Assembly: GCA_001632425.1 (NCBI GenBank)
Contig: KV425600.1
Span: forward strand, 1-64,000
Length of the DNA stretch: 64,000 nucleotides
Direction: 5' to 3'
Source of the DNA: Neolentinus lepideus HHB14362 ss-1
Lineage: Eukaryota > Basidiomycota > Agaricomycetes > Gloeophyllales > Gloeophyllaceae
Positions 36,646 to 47,634 of this stretch are shown one piece after another. The translations under genes and the position numbers were made by a program. The notes below the pieces were generated by a model, which was given only the letters and a program-made list of their open reading frames with translations, did no database searches and was not told where the DNA came from. Position 1 is the stretch's first letter, and every line of letters starts with the position of its first letter.

Positions 36646-36890
36646 CGCTCTCGCGTGCGAGTCGTCTCAGGTACCTGCGACGTTACACAGTACATTATAG
36701 TTTATGCGTTACATATATACATTGACGCAGCAATAAGAGACGACAGAAGGCAGCTATGTTCGACGACTGTATTGTCAGAATATTTCGCATCAGTACCCAA
36801 ACTACCATAAGTTCACGTCTATTGCTCTGAATATCACGATCAATATGGACACTATTGATTCCACGATACATACTTTAGTGGGATATAGAT

Positions 36891-38022
36891 TCAACGGACC
36901 GAAGACCCGCCATAACCCGTGCTTCGCCTCAGAGGTCCTAAACCAGACGACGAACCCTCGCCGCGGTCTTCAAAGTTTGAAAAGCTCGAGGAAGGTCTTC
37001 TCGGACTCGAAAACACCGGTTCAGCATATCGCTGTTGCTGGTCTCCAAAACCACCTCGACCACCCGCCCTTTCCCGCTCCCAGTCATACTGACGGTCCCG
37101 TTGCGCTCGATTGTTCGCATTAGAGTTCCGTGCCCTGTTGTACATCTCCGTGGCCAGACCGCCCAACACGGCGCCTGTCCAGAAATGCCCCGAGTCGCTC
37201 CAACCTCTGCTATGCGCGTCACCTGCTGGGGGTTGAGGGGGAGTTTTGCTGTAGGGCGGGGGTGGATCATGCGGATGATGAGGTCCGCCAGGTCCTCTAT
37301 TATTTGGCCGACTGGGATAAAAAAAGTTGCCTGTGCTGCCAGGTCTGGTGTTGCGGGCACTACGGTCGCCAAGGCAGGATTTGAGTAGATGGTAGAGTAT
37401 AAAAAGGAGAATCGCCGTCCATAATATCATGAAAATGATGTTCCCAACATTGGCATCTCGATAACCGTACATCAGGTTTGCGTTCAAGGATACACGTAAG
37501 AATTGTAACATGAACATACCATTCCACCAGCGCGTCAACCGGGTAGAGAGCTGACGAATGGCATGTTTATCGGTGCGAAGTGCTCCTGGAACCTCAACAA
37601 GGCGATACTCAAGACCGCAAGAACCTTGTTTGTGATCAGTGCTCATAAATCCGACATCATATACCGATGGGACAGACCTTTCAGAACGTACGCGTCACCA
37701 GGCCCTTCCCAACCTTCACATGAGACCTGCACTCTCCCAAACCGAAGTGACTCGGGCAAATCAGCTTCACACTACGAGAGCAGTAATTAGACCCGTTCAC
37801 GAAACGATTAACACTATCGACAAGTGTGTATGCACTCACTTTCCAATCGACGTCCGTCCCCGATCCGCCCAGGTTTGTGCATCTTACAACATCTGGTGTA
37901 TACAAGTGACAAGCCTTGCCCAAGCAAGTCAGCTGTTGAACAGGAGCACTTCTCCTGGCCGCCGTTAACTCGTCCTTGTAGAAGGTCAAGGCTGGTATGG
38001 TCGCAAGAGCCACGCGGGACAT
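36891..38022 (-). CDS. SARAF: SARAF-like store-operated calcium entry regulator
   Basis: Homologue of SARAF/TMEM66, an ER membrane protein that in animals damps STIM-dependent calcium entry. Exon 1 (from 38022) gives VALATIPALTFYKDELTAAR, then QLTCLGKACHLYTPDVVRC and GTDVDWK; after a short intron, CEADLPESLRFGRVQVSCEG and GDAYVLK; after another, GSCGLEYRLVEV. These are the conserved lumenal cysteine blocks. One transmembrane segment follows (NIIFMILWTAILLFILYHLL), then a long cytosolic tail rich in P, G, R and S with a PPPPYSK motif like that of animal SARAF and GHFWTGAVLGGLATEMY. The annotated Met lacks a signal peptide, which a type I ER protein needs, and an in-frame stop lies just upstream, so a first exon is probably missing. 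Fungi lack canonical STIM/Orai as far as I know, so its role here is open. Confidence 0.82.
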
Positions 38023-38638
38023 CTTGATCGCGTGGGACTTGAACTCGCCTTTCTTTTGCCTCTCTACAACAGTTTGCTCTGGTCTTTGAACGTTGTTTTG
38101 TCGACACTTCCTTCAAAGATAGGAGAAGTTCGTCCACGCGAGTTTCAAGACGCCATGCATACCTTTAATCGCCTGTACTCAATGACGTGGATATACGTGT
38201 CTGATACTGCGCGCACTGCTCTAGACAAAGCGCGTCTTTTGATTAATTGTGGTCTTTTATCTCGCATGAGGCGCCTTAACTATGCTCGCTCGAGATGCAA
38301 CAGGAATCCGTTCAAGTGAGATGGACGGTTCCGCCGCTGCGGAGTCGACAGGTCGTTTCACGAACATTGGCACGGGATCTCTTCAAATCGGTCGTCGGCG
38401 AATATGCCATGGTCTGCCTCTTAAATAAGTTCACCGCATTTCAATCAGACTGGCCGCCGATTCGTACTTGTTGGATGCATGGGTGTTCGACAGAAGTCTT
38501 GGGGTCTCACTGCGACCTGTGCCCGCAGCATCTTCCACATCGTCTCTCACGTTCTTCTCTTGATAGATGCCATCACCTCTGACTCAATATATGATATTCG
38601 ACAGCGATGTTGCTCAATAGCAACTGACAATTCACTTC
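38023..38638. other. Intergenic spacer between divergent SARAF-like and DUF6534 genes
   Basis: About 600 bases; holds two promoters and possibly a missing first exon of the SARAF-like gene. No other coding region supported. Confidence 0.35.
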
Positions 38639-40232
38639 ATGGCTGCCACCACTGCAGGCGCCACTGAAATCGGCGTTGTCCTATCCTCATGTCTGTATGG
38701 TATCAGCTTGGTGCAACAGTATGAATATTACAGATCGCAGACCGGACAAGATAGTGTGAAGGACACTCCTTGGCTGAGGCTTCTGGTGAGTCGTCTCCCC
38801 TGATCCTGCCTAGAGCATCAGCTGACAGCCCAGTAGGTAGCTCTCGTGGCGTATGTGATAATCCTGGAGATAACCTGCATTTTCTTCACTGATTCATCGA
38901 TTCTCCAGAATTGTCGATGCTATCCAGACCATCACGATGTGGATCTACCTTTACGGCCTTAGCATCCTCCACCCTGATGATAGTTCCGTTCTCAAGGCAC
39001 CAGAGCTGGGGGCTCTCGTGACTCTAATCATCACGGAAATGGTGTCGTCATCATTAGTACAAGTTCAGTCTTCTCCATTTTTCGTTGAACTTCCTTAATG
39101 TCTTCGGCGTGCAGCTTTTCTTTACTTCCAGGATATACGCGTTATCCCGTCGTTGGATGGTCGCCCTATTAGGCTGGGTGGGAACGGGTGCAAAGGTTGC
39201 GCGGGGGCTGTCACTTATCATCGTCGCGTCCAAATCAGAGAAGTATAAGGGTATATTGGAAGAGCATGCGGTGCTCGTGCCATCTTTCATTGCTGTTGCT
39301 GCTGTGGAAGTCTACAACACTGCAGCACTTTGCATTATACTCTGGTCTATGAGACCGCAGATCAACAGGTATTCATATGTAGCTACGCTCTTCTTTCGCG
39401 TCCATTCTCATATACAAATGCTCGGAAAGCAACACGAGACGGACGATCAAGAAACTTGTAGCCTGGAGTCTGCGTGAGTTCACGGCCATTTCTCTCTAGT
39501 CTTGAGCTCATATCCGGGATAGAAACTGGGTTTCTGATAAGGCATGCTTTTGCCCAGTTCATAAACAAACACTTTATTGACAGTCAACCAGCGCGTTTGC
39601 TGTGGTGATAGCAATTCTGGTGGGCCCGTTATTCGTGATCTAGAGCATATAACGAGACAACTTCCAGATAATACTATCACCCAATACTGGTGAGATCATC
39701 ATGGTTAGCTCCACGTTCTGATTTGAGATGTCTCATCGGGCGCAGGAATATGGATGGCACCCTTCATCATGCTCCCGAAATGTGAGTCATTGTATTGGTA
39801 CTGGGGGACAATGTTAACAATTATAGTGTTTTCACTCACTTTGCTGACTACGTGAGTGACCAAGCGTCACATAACAGTTCGCTGTTTATTTACGCCAAGA
39901 AACCCTGCTACTTAGTCTCAACTCTCGGGCGCACATCCGACGAGCAATGATTCACGAGCTTGTTACCTTCTCTATAATGGACGACTTTCGAGCTGCGACG
40001 CAATCTGTGCATTCGGTAACTCTGTCTGCCCCGCGTCATCTGCCAACGACTGATGCGTGGGTTTCAGGAATCACCACCGATACGATTGGAATTGGCCAAT
40101 CGCCAGGCGGAGGACGTGAGTGAACCTTGTGTGTCGTGTAACTATACCTGATCACTTATGCAGTCACACATGGAAAACGGAGAAATGACTAAGACAGTCC
40201 ATCAACATCTAGATGATAATCCTGTAGTCTGA
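38639..40232 (+). CDS. DUF6534 seven-helix membrane protein
   Basis: A multi-exon gene typical of a family greatly expanded in Agaricomycetes. The start at 38639 gives MAATTAGATEIGVVLSSCLY, then a short loop QQYEYYRSQTGQD. Further exons encode WLYGLSIL-type helix 3 text around 38940-39050, then FNVFGVQLFFTSRIYALSRR-like sequence (the conserved 'QxFFxxRIxxLSRR' feature), a helix at RMVALLGWVGTG, and AVLVPSFIAVAAVEVYNTAA. The C-terminal DUF6534 block ends with LFSLTLLTTLNSR, AHIRRAM and a polar tail ending DDNPVV with TGA at 40230. Introns of ~45-60 bp are seen at 38790, 39475, 39785, 39857 and 40018. The exact path between 39480 and 39760 is unclear and may contain decay. Function of the family is unknown. 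Confidence 0.7.
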
Positions 40233-40449
40233 TTGCAGTGGCGATCGGCTCTTCCTGCTAATTCGAGAGCACGATAGAGTACAGAATGTTACATCCCACG
40301 TCCCACACGCACGAGGTGCTCTCCCAGTCGCCGGACCAAGGGATGACGTACACGATGCTGTTGTAATTTATTCTGCTCGTAATCGTGAAATGTCTAGCGC
40401 TACATTAATCCCAGAACCCTTTAACCCTAGTACAGACTTGTACAAAGGT

Positions 40450-43080
40450 CTATGAAGCAGGACACCCAGAACAGAGACCGTGCCCGCATGCCCAACAAGT
40501 AGCAGCCTCGATCCCAAAAGTCCTCAAAACAAGCGATACAATACTTATGACACCCTCACCCAGAACAAACCCACTTGCTATGATGATCAGCCTAATATCA
40601 TGGCCATCCTTGATCACGCGCTTATGATACACATACTCTGTGATCCCTCCAACCAACCTGGCCAGAGAGAACGAAGGCGTGTTCAAGAAACCTATTGCAA
40701 AGGCCACGCCGGAGGGTATCCACTTCGCGTAGGACAACTGACGGCGGACGGCATGCGCCTTGACCCCGGCAATCGCCCCAAAAACCAGAGCGAACACGAG
40801 CATGAAGACTCCAGTCTCCGCTGGTAGCTTACCATCGCCTGTATACAATACTTAGTGAAGGAACATCTCCAAAAACCGATCACATACGAAGCAATCGCGC
40901 TAGGCTCAGCCAGACATATGCTGTGGGCGCAGGGAAGGAAGGACCAGGGATGACGTATGCTCTGCTGTACAGATTGTATGCAGTGGCCGTTACGACAATT
41001 GATAGTGCTGATCCAATTAGCTGGCCGTAGAATTGGGCTCGTGGGGAGGCGTGGATGAGGTGGCCAGTCTTCAGGTCCTGCATGAGATCGCCAGCCCTGA
41101 GATCGACAGCACAGGGTGATCAGGAATGAAAAGGAGTGATACAGAGTCAAAACAACGCACTGCTGCGCTCCAGCTTCCGCTACACCACCAGCGATAATGT
41201 TGGCAACAATATTGCCTGGTTGAATGACCGCGAAGAGTAGCTGGCTGATCTTGCCCAGTCCACTCACAGGGTTTAAGTCTGTCTCTCCGAGTGCGCGTAC
41301 TCTATCCAACCAGAGTTAAATAGTGCAAACGAATGCCACTATGCCAAGCGACATACCCAAGAATACTGAGCAATCCTCCCATGACAAATCCAACCGCTGT
41401 CGCCCACGGCTTGATTCCTTCATCTCCAAACACGAACCACACCAAAAATATGCCAAGAACGACACTAGTACCAAGCCCCCACAGCACCCAATTATCAGGA
41501 ACCAGCCTATCCTCCGTCTCCACCTCATTGTCGTCCTTGAGGTGGTCCGACGCATGCTCGTGTTTACCTTGGCGCTTGCGGACTTCTTTCATGACGAACT
41601 CGGCTATGACGGGTATAAGGGATACGGCACTATCAACGCACATGATGGCGAGGGAGACCCAGAGGATCCAACCGCGTGCGCCGGTGCTCATGTCGCCTAC
41701 CGGGCCAGGTGCCCACCCGCTGTATTTGGAGAGGGGGGAAAGGACGCCCCAGCCAACGAGCATTCCCTTATCGACAGTTAGTTTATAAACGATTCAAAAG
41801 ACATGTTGGCTTACGAGATTCATACTCAAAGTCGTAGGAAAACCCATGATGATGCCTACAGGCTTGTCTGAGTGCATTTGTCAAGAACTCCAAGGCATAC
41901 TGACCTTGCCCGACGTACGACAAGCTGGGAGTAAACGACCATAACCATTCTTTTGCTAGATAGTTGCCGAATAGGGGTATGGAGAAGACGATTGGGAAGA
42001 AATAAGCCAGAAGCTACGAAGAGCTCAGTCAAGTAACAGATATGGCACGAATGTCCGTTGACTGACAGTCATAGCGCCCGATGCGACGAAACTCCAGAAC
42101 AATGCCATCCAGCTTTCCTTTTGTTCGACATGTCCTGCCGCTGGAGGCTCTGCGGCTTCAACGACATCAGCCGTCGTAGGTGTATCCGGAAAGTGAGCGT
42201 CATCGGCCACATCGACTGTTAGTGCTCTGTAACCAGGATGGCGCCTGCGAATGGTAGTGTCCGGAGGAGGTAATTGATGTAGCACAGAGATCAACTGTGC
42301 TGTTGCCGTTCCTGAAGGAAACGGGAGTTGCTCCTCGATGATCTAGAGCAAGACACGGTATTCATTCCCGTCAAAGGTAGTATGTCTCAAGATCAATGCG
42401 CGCATACCACCTGTTTCCGGATCGGCGGGGAAAGGAAAACACTTTAAGGGAAAGTTTGAGCAATAGCAGCATGAACATATAGGGCCCGTCGGTGCTTACC
42501 CGAAGAACGCAACTGCACAAGACCACCCTACAGCTGCAACCCATGATAGATGTAGTGGCGGTACGCCATCTCGCTCTTCATCAAGAAGTCCTAAGGCGGG
42601 AAGGATACCTACAAAACCGGCAGCAAGGGGCATCTAACGTTCACTGAATCACGAAAACTCTCATATTACGCGGAGAATGCGATATACACACCGTTCCCGT
42701 CGCGACAGCCGTGGTCTGCAGAACGATGTTCTCTTGTGGAGTCATGGGCTTCGGAAGCAGACGGGATATGAGGAAGCCAATGAGAGCAGACTGTAGGGAC
42801 ATCCTTCGAGTATCGAGGTATCACATCACGGGCGAAAAACATGCCATGAGCGTGGAAGTTACGCACATGCTTATCCATCCTGTCTGCAGGCCGAAGTAAA
42901 GATTCGTGAAACATAGCAGGCAACCTATCAAGAGACCCAGAAGGACAGCCGGGAGCTAGCAATAGTCCCATGAGGGCGCAATGGTCGCGATGTTCAGCGG
43001 ACTGCAACAAACCGTAAACTCAGCCTGAGAGGTGCCGCTCGAATGGACTCCACCCAGTCCGATATGTTTCCTGAAAGTCC
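40450..43080 (-). CDS. OPT-family oligopeptide/metal-chelate transporter
   Basis: Multi-pass transporter of the OPT superfamily, nearer the YSL/bacterial-like branch than the yeast OPT1 branch. From the N-terminus: AEFTLPAVLLGLLIGCLLCF (spliced), NLYFGLQTGWISM, SALIGFLISRLLPKP, QENIVLQTTAVATGT, then the loop PPPDTTIRRRHPGYRAL, WMALFWSFVASGAMT, MGFPTTLSMNLGMLVGWGV and KYSGWAPGPVGDMSTGARGW, and the C-terminal VLFALVFGAIAGVK-type helices, IPSGVAFAIGFLNTPSFSLA, and a Cys-rich end CWACGHGLCSGC. A charged cytosolic loop (RKRQGKHEHASDHLKDDNE) lies at 41550-41500. About ten short introns. The first exon is not resolved; the start near 43080 is approximate. Divergent from the ferric reductase-like gene, about 470 bp away. 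Substrate (peptide, metal chelate or siderophore) is not determinable. Confidence 0.82.
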
Positions 43081-43547
43081 GTTGGTTACCAGATAAATTA
43101 TAAGTCAATGCACCTATTCACGGACCTGACCCATGCCAACGTCGGCATCACAGTCGAAAGACAGCTTGAATTCGACGCCCGCACTGGCAGAGCGCCTGCA
43201 GGATCACAGCGCCACTGCTTACGAGTAGGCTGCTATTCCCAGGAACGGACCGCCACGCCAACTTCTCAGCCTCTCTTAGCAACTTCGTTCTCACCAATTG
43301 ATCCGTTCCAGCAACGCTAGAGCTTCTTATTTGCTGTTGACAGACTGCGTGTAGGGTGCATGGTTGATTGACCCTACTCTGACCGCAGACAAGGTCTATC
43401 TCTGCCTCTCAATGCATCGGTCGTCAACGCTACCTCCACGTCCTTTGCGTTAATTATACCTACTGCGATTCTTATTCACACTGCAGAATGTATATAAGTG
43501 ATATGGTCTGTACTGTTCTTTATCCCTAAGAACCGCCGGTCGGAGCT
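43081..43547. promoter_or_regulatory. Shared intergenic region of OPT and ferric reductase genes
   Basis: About 470 bp between divergent start regions. One AGATAA string (HGATAR type, bound by iron-responsive GATA factors in other fungi) lies at about 43093; single occurrences are expected by chance. The first OPT exon may reach into this region. Confidence 0.35.
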
Positions 43548-45967
43548 ATGCCTGGAGCAACTAAGGTCACAGACAGAACTATCCGGAACGCCCTGGCCGG
43601 GTTGTACCCCAAGGAAATCTGGTATTTCATCTCAAGCTTCATCTTCTTGCTCTCCGTGGTCCACTTGGTCTCTCTTGTTTTCCAGAGGCTGCATCGACGG
43701 CGGGCACCGTCTGCTCTGAACCATGGCGCTCACGGGACCGACACTGAGTTAGCCAGTCCAGCGTCGTCGAAACGAGGTACCACGTCTCTTCGCAGGATCC
43801 CGGCAGCCGTGGTGAATGCCTGGCGTATTATTGCCTTCCGCTCTACTCTGCAAATTGGAAAATCCTACTCCATATGTCTGGCAGATATGTTTGTAATATT
43901 CGTCTATATCTTGGTGCTCTTCGTGTGGGCCTTGGTCAATAGTGGGTCTATACTTACACCAACTCTATTCGAACTGCATTGATGCACCTTTTTTACTCCT
44001 AGCTACGGACCTGGAAGGTGTCAAATTCGACTGGACCTTTTACAGCAATCGGGCTGGGACCCTGGCGGCCAGTCAATTTCCGCTCATTACCGTTCTGGGT
44101 ACCAAAAATAATGTCCTTACCCGTATGGATTTCGTCTAGTGTCTTGCTGTACCTTGAACCCATATTTTATACATTAGTGCTGACTGGCATCAGCTACGAG
44201 AAGGTAGAAGTTATTTATCGTTCGCTTCTCTCATTGGCTAACTGATTGTGATAGATGAACAATCTCCATCGCATGTCTGCCCGGGTCCTGCTTGTATTGC
44301 TGTGGCTCCACGCCGGATCCAAGGTAAATTTTATATACTCTTTTACAAAAATTTCACAATGATTCCGAAAACAGCTAGTAATGCCTAAAGGGTGAGTGCA
44401 CACGAAGGACAGAAAAGAATGTCTGAGTCATGCTCTGTCCAGAATTGATGCCGACCAAGTCGGCACTTTTTGGCTCAACATCGGATATGCATCTGTGTTC
44501 GCATTCAGCTTGCTCGCATTAGTATCTATTCGCCCAGTTCGAGCAGTAGCCTATGAATTCTTCTTCTACATGCACTTCGCTCTGGCATTGTAAGTAACTT
44601 CGATTTCAAGCAGCCCATGGTACTGACTAGTAATCGCTTACGTTATAGCGTCGTCCTCCTCGGAGGGGTGTACCACACTGCCAACTTCAAGTATGCATTG
44701 TTGTTATCTGTTCTATCACCAATATCCCATAATGATATGCAGTTATTCACACTACGTCTGGCCTTCGTTCCTGGTATGGGGCCTTGACCGCTTCATCCGC
44801 TTGCTTCGCGTCATCATCTACGCCGTTTCCCCGCACCTAACTCGCGCAAAATCCACAACTGACCAAACCACTGAAGTCTCCGCACGCGCAGACATGCTCT
44901 CGCCCGACCTTGTGCGTCTGCGCGTCCCGCGCCCTCCGGGCTTCTCCTGGTCCCCGGGCCAACTGTCATACATCATCGTACCCTCCATCTCGCGACTGCC
45001 ATTTGAGGCTCACCCTTTCTCTATCGCTAGCATTCACGACGCGGAGTTGGAGACGGAGTCGCACTCGGCGGAGAAGGGCAAGGAACATTGGAGCGATATC
45101 GTCTTCCTCATCAGCGCCCGGAAGGGGTTCACGCGGCGTCTGGCAGATAAGTTGTCGCAAAAGGGAGAGTCGACGATGAAGGTGCTGCTGGATGGACCGT
45201 ATGGGTCGTCTCCGGATTTGGACAGCTCGGACACAGTGGTTCTAATCGCAGGTACGGAAGTTCATCCTGTACGAGATCGGTAGACGTTAACATCCGATTT
45301 TAGGTGGGACGGGTATATCTTATACTTTGCCCTTGCTCCTCTCCCTCGCGAAGAAGGGAAGATGCCGAAGAGTGCATTTTATCTGGTCTGTCCGGGACTC
45401 TAGTACGTAGTAGATTCATACACAATGTCCTCGTACTCACATACCTCACCCAGACCACCTGCGCTGGGTATCGCCCACAATTGTCAAGGCGCTATCTCTC
45501 GCGCCTACAAGCATGTCCATCTCGATCTCGATTTACGTAACGGCGTCATCCATCATTGACCTGCCGAAGCATTCCAACTTCGCGAATATCGATCTGAATA
45601 GCATGCCTGCGGAAAGTACCGAGTCCCTCAATACTGGGCACGGCACGTCCTTGACCTTGGAGAAGACTGCCACCGGCGTCGACCTGTTCGATCTGCGAGC
45701 TGTGCAGGTGTTATTCACGCGGCCCAAGTTCGACAAGCTGATTCATAGCGAAATGGAGGGTGCAGATGGACACACGAGTGTTTGCGGTGAGTTATTCTTG
45801 AACACTTCCCTTTGCAGCTTTTAATGTCGTCTCTAGTATGCGGTTCTCAGGGCATTGCGAGGGCAGTTCGGTCCTCTGTGCGGGTTAATCCGTTCGCGGG
45901 CCCGAACAGCATTCTGAAAGGCGCGCCTAGCGTTACGCTGCACGTCGAATCATTTGGCTATGCGTAA
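43548..45967 (+). CDS. Ferric reductase-like transmembrane oxidoreductase (FRE/NOX superfamily)
   Basis: Flavocytochrome that moves electrons from cytosolic NAD(P)H via FAD and two hemes across the membrane. N-terminal helix WYFISSFIFLLSVVHLVSLV, then ADMFVIFVYILVLFVWAL, FPLITVLGTKNNV, and the heme-ligand helices NNLHRMSARVLLVLLWLHAG and EFFFYMHFALALVVLLGGVYHT, each with two His spaced about 13. FAD domain: SWSPGQLSYIIVPS and HPFSIAS. NAD(P)H domain: GPYGSSPD, VVLIAGGTGISYTLP, and at the C-terminus CGSQGIARAVR. The gene ends ESFGYA at 45965-45967. Roughly nine introns, including ones at 43945, 44205, 44325, 44590, 44688, 45253, 45400 and 45785. Probably a plasma membrane metalloreductase supplying reduced iron or copper. 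Confidence 0.88.
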
Positions 45968-46134
45968 TTTTTCGACAAAGAACTTTTCTGTGGACTGGCA
46001 GGGACATGCATACACGACTTGTCCATCTGTATTGTTATTACACGTAATGATTGTACGTTGTATTCTATTGATCGTCCCATCATCGGCGCAATGGTGGGTT
46101 CGGTTAGGATGCCACATAAGTAGATTTATAGAGG

Positions 46135-46850
46135 AGTGTCTCTCCGTGCACAACAGCAAACAACCCATCCTCGTCATGAGCCCACTCTTCCGTATCAACT
46201 CGATGTGTGCGACGTCCTCGTCCATGAGCAAGCCCACGGCCTTCGCGGCCTCAACAAATGGGCTGCGCATGGGCGGTCCGCTTGCTCTTCAACCAGATAC
46301 GATCGTTCGAACTACTGTAGCAGCGGCTGCTCGCAGACATTGTCAGTTTACTCTGATCGAATCCTGCTTCTCTCGCCCATATAATACATGCAGGTAGCGT
46401 CCAGCATCTGGTCCATTGTCCCTGTGGTGTGCCATCCGTAGATAGGCGTATTTCCACGCAAGTCCTTGATATCTGTATACCAGGACGATGTGGTAAAGTT
46501 GGTGTCACCAATCGCGATGATGCGACCGGGTTTAGTAACCTGGCGCATCTCGCGCAATACTTGGACAAGGTCTGAGAGGTGTTGTAGGGCCTGGTTGGCG
46601 TGTACTATGTCGAAGCTTCCTTCGGATGGTTGAACTTGTGCGCATCGCCAGCTTCGAAGTGCGCATTGGTAACCTCGTTCTATGAAGCTATGACTTGTGC
46701 AAGTTCCAGCATGTCCTCACGAAAATCGATGCCTATGACCCTGCCCTCAGGGCTCTGCGAGGTCAACCGTAGTGCCTCCTGGGCCGCATGGTATGCCGAG
46801 GATCTTGGGGTCAGGTTGAATTGAAGGTAATAGATAGGTACAAGATTCCG
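46135..46850 (-). pseudogene. Degenerate Coq5/UbiE-type SAM methyltransferase
   Basis: Blocks of a class I methyltransferase occur in order but in different frames: LLPSIQPDPKILGIPCGPGG (motif I, altered from the usual DVGCGPG) ending near 46755; SPEGRVIGIDFREDMLELAQ in another frame; an in-frame TAG; NAHFEAGDAHKF; then EGSFDIVHANQALQHLSDLV after a one-base shift; REMRQVTKPGRIIAIGD; the TPIYGWHTTGTMDQMLDA block; WAREAGFDQSKLTMSASS after a shift; and SPFVEAAKAVGLLMDED after another. At least three frameshifts and a stop mean it cannot make the full protein. Functional relatives in fungi methylate small molecules or quinones. Confidence 0.82.
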
Positions 46851-47634
46851 CGGCGGAGCCCTCGGAATACGCTAGAGGAGACATATCTAGGCTTCTCCTG
46901 TAGATGATACCTTTTGATTATTTCCGGAAGAAGCGCAATGATATCGCGTACCTCAAATTGAGGGTAAGATAGCTGCTAAAAAGTGACTTGAAGCTGACAT
47001 GACGTGGAAGAAGCGACGCACTACCAAGTGGAAGGCACCTGAATGCATCTACTGCGGTCATAGCAAGCATCCGAGTCTCGCTAGGAAACCGTCATACTGG
47101 AGGAAGCTTGACTGACAACACTTAGCCTTATGATGTAATATTTTAATCCTATTCCAAGTTATGATAGTCGTGCTCTAACCTGACGAATGTTTAACCATGA
47201 TGAGTCATGGCATGAGCAGGGCAAAATTCGCAGAAGGCGCCACAGCGATTCAACAGAAGGCAGATCGACTGTGGCAGTGCTTACCACGTGGCGTTAACAT
47301 GACCCCGGAGAAGCCTCCCACTCGCTACTAACTACCAATATTGATTATGTCTCTGGATGCGTTGATGCTTTCACTCTAATAATGTTTTCCAAATACATAC
47401 TCTCCCGGCCATTCCGGCTTACTTGAAGACATAGCATGCTTTAATACTGCCACTTTAGAAGAGTAGACCCCGGACATCTCGTCGATACTTTCCCGATAAT
47501 CATCTCCACTGCAATGTCGAGTCACCGCAAAACTCCTTAGAAGAGCGCTGGAATAGCGCAGGCTCGTCACCCTGTCGCCCTTTCATCGAACTCGTCTCTT
47601 TCTGTATTATAGATCTTTCTACAGCACTCGCTTC
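46851..47634. other. Intergenic, no gene seen
   Basis: About 780 bases between the pseudogene and the MetRS start, with MetRS promoter. A possible N-terminal remnant of the pseudogene may extend to about 46900. Nothing else supported. Confidence 0.4.

Noticed and set aside
38028..38056. T-arm-like string suggesting a tRNA near the SARAF-like gene
   Set aside because: The flanking bases do not pair as a 5-bp T stem and no acceptor or D arm is found.
24331..47000. Secondary-metabolite or siderophore cluster (ABC, OPT, ferric reductase, methyltransferase)
   Set aside because: No synthase, NRPS, PKS or terpene cyclase; genes are separated by housekeeping loci and the methyltransferase is a pseudogene.
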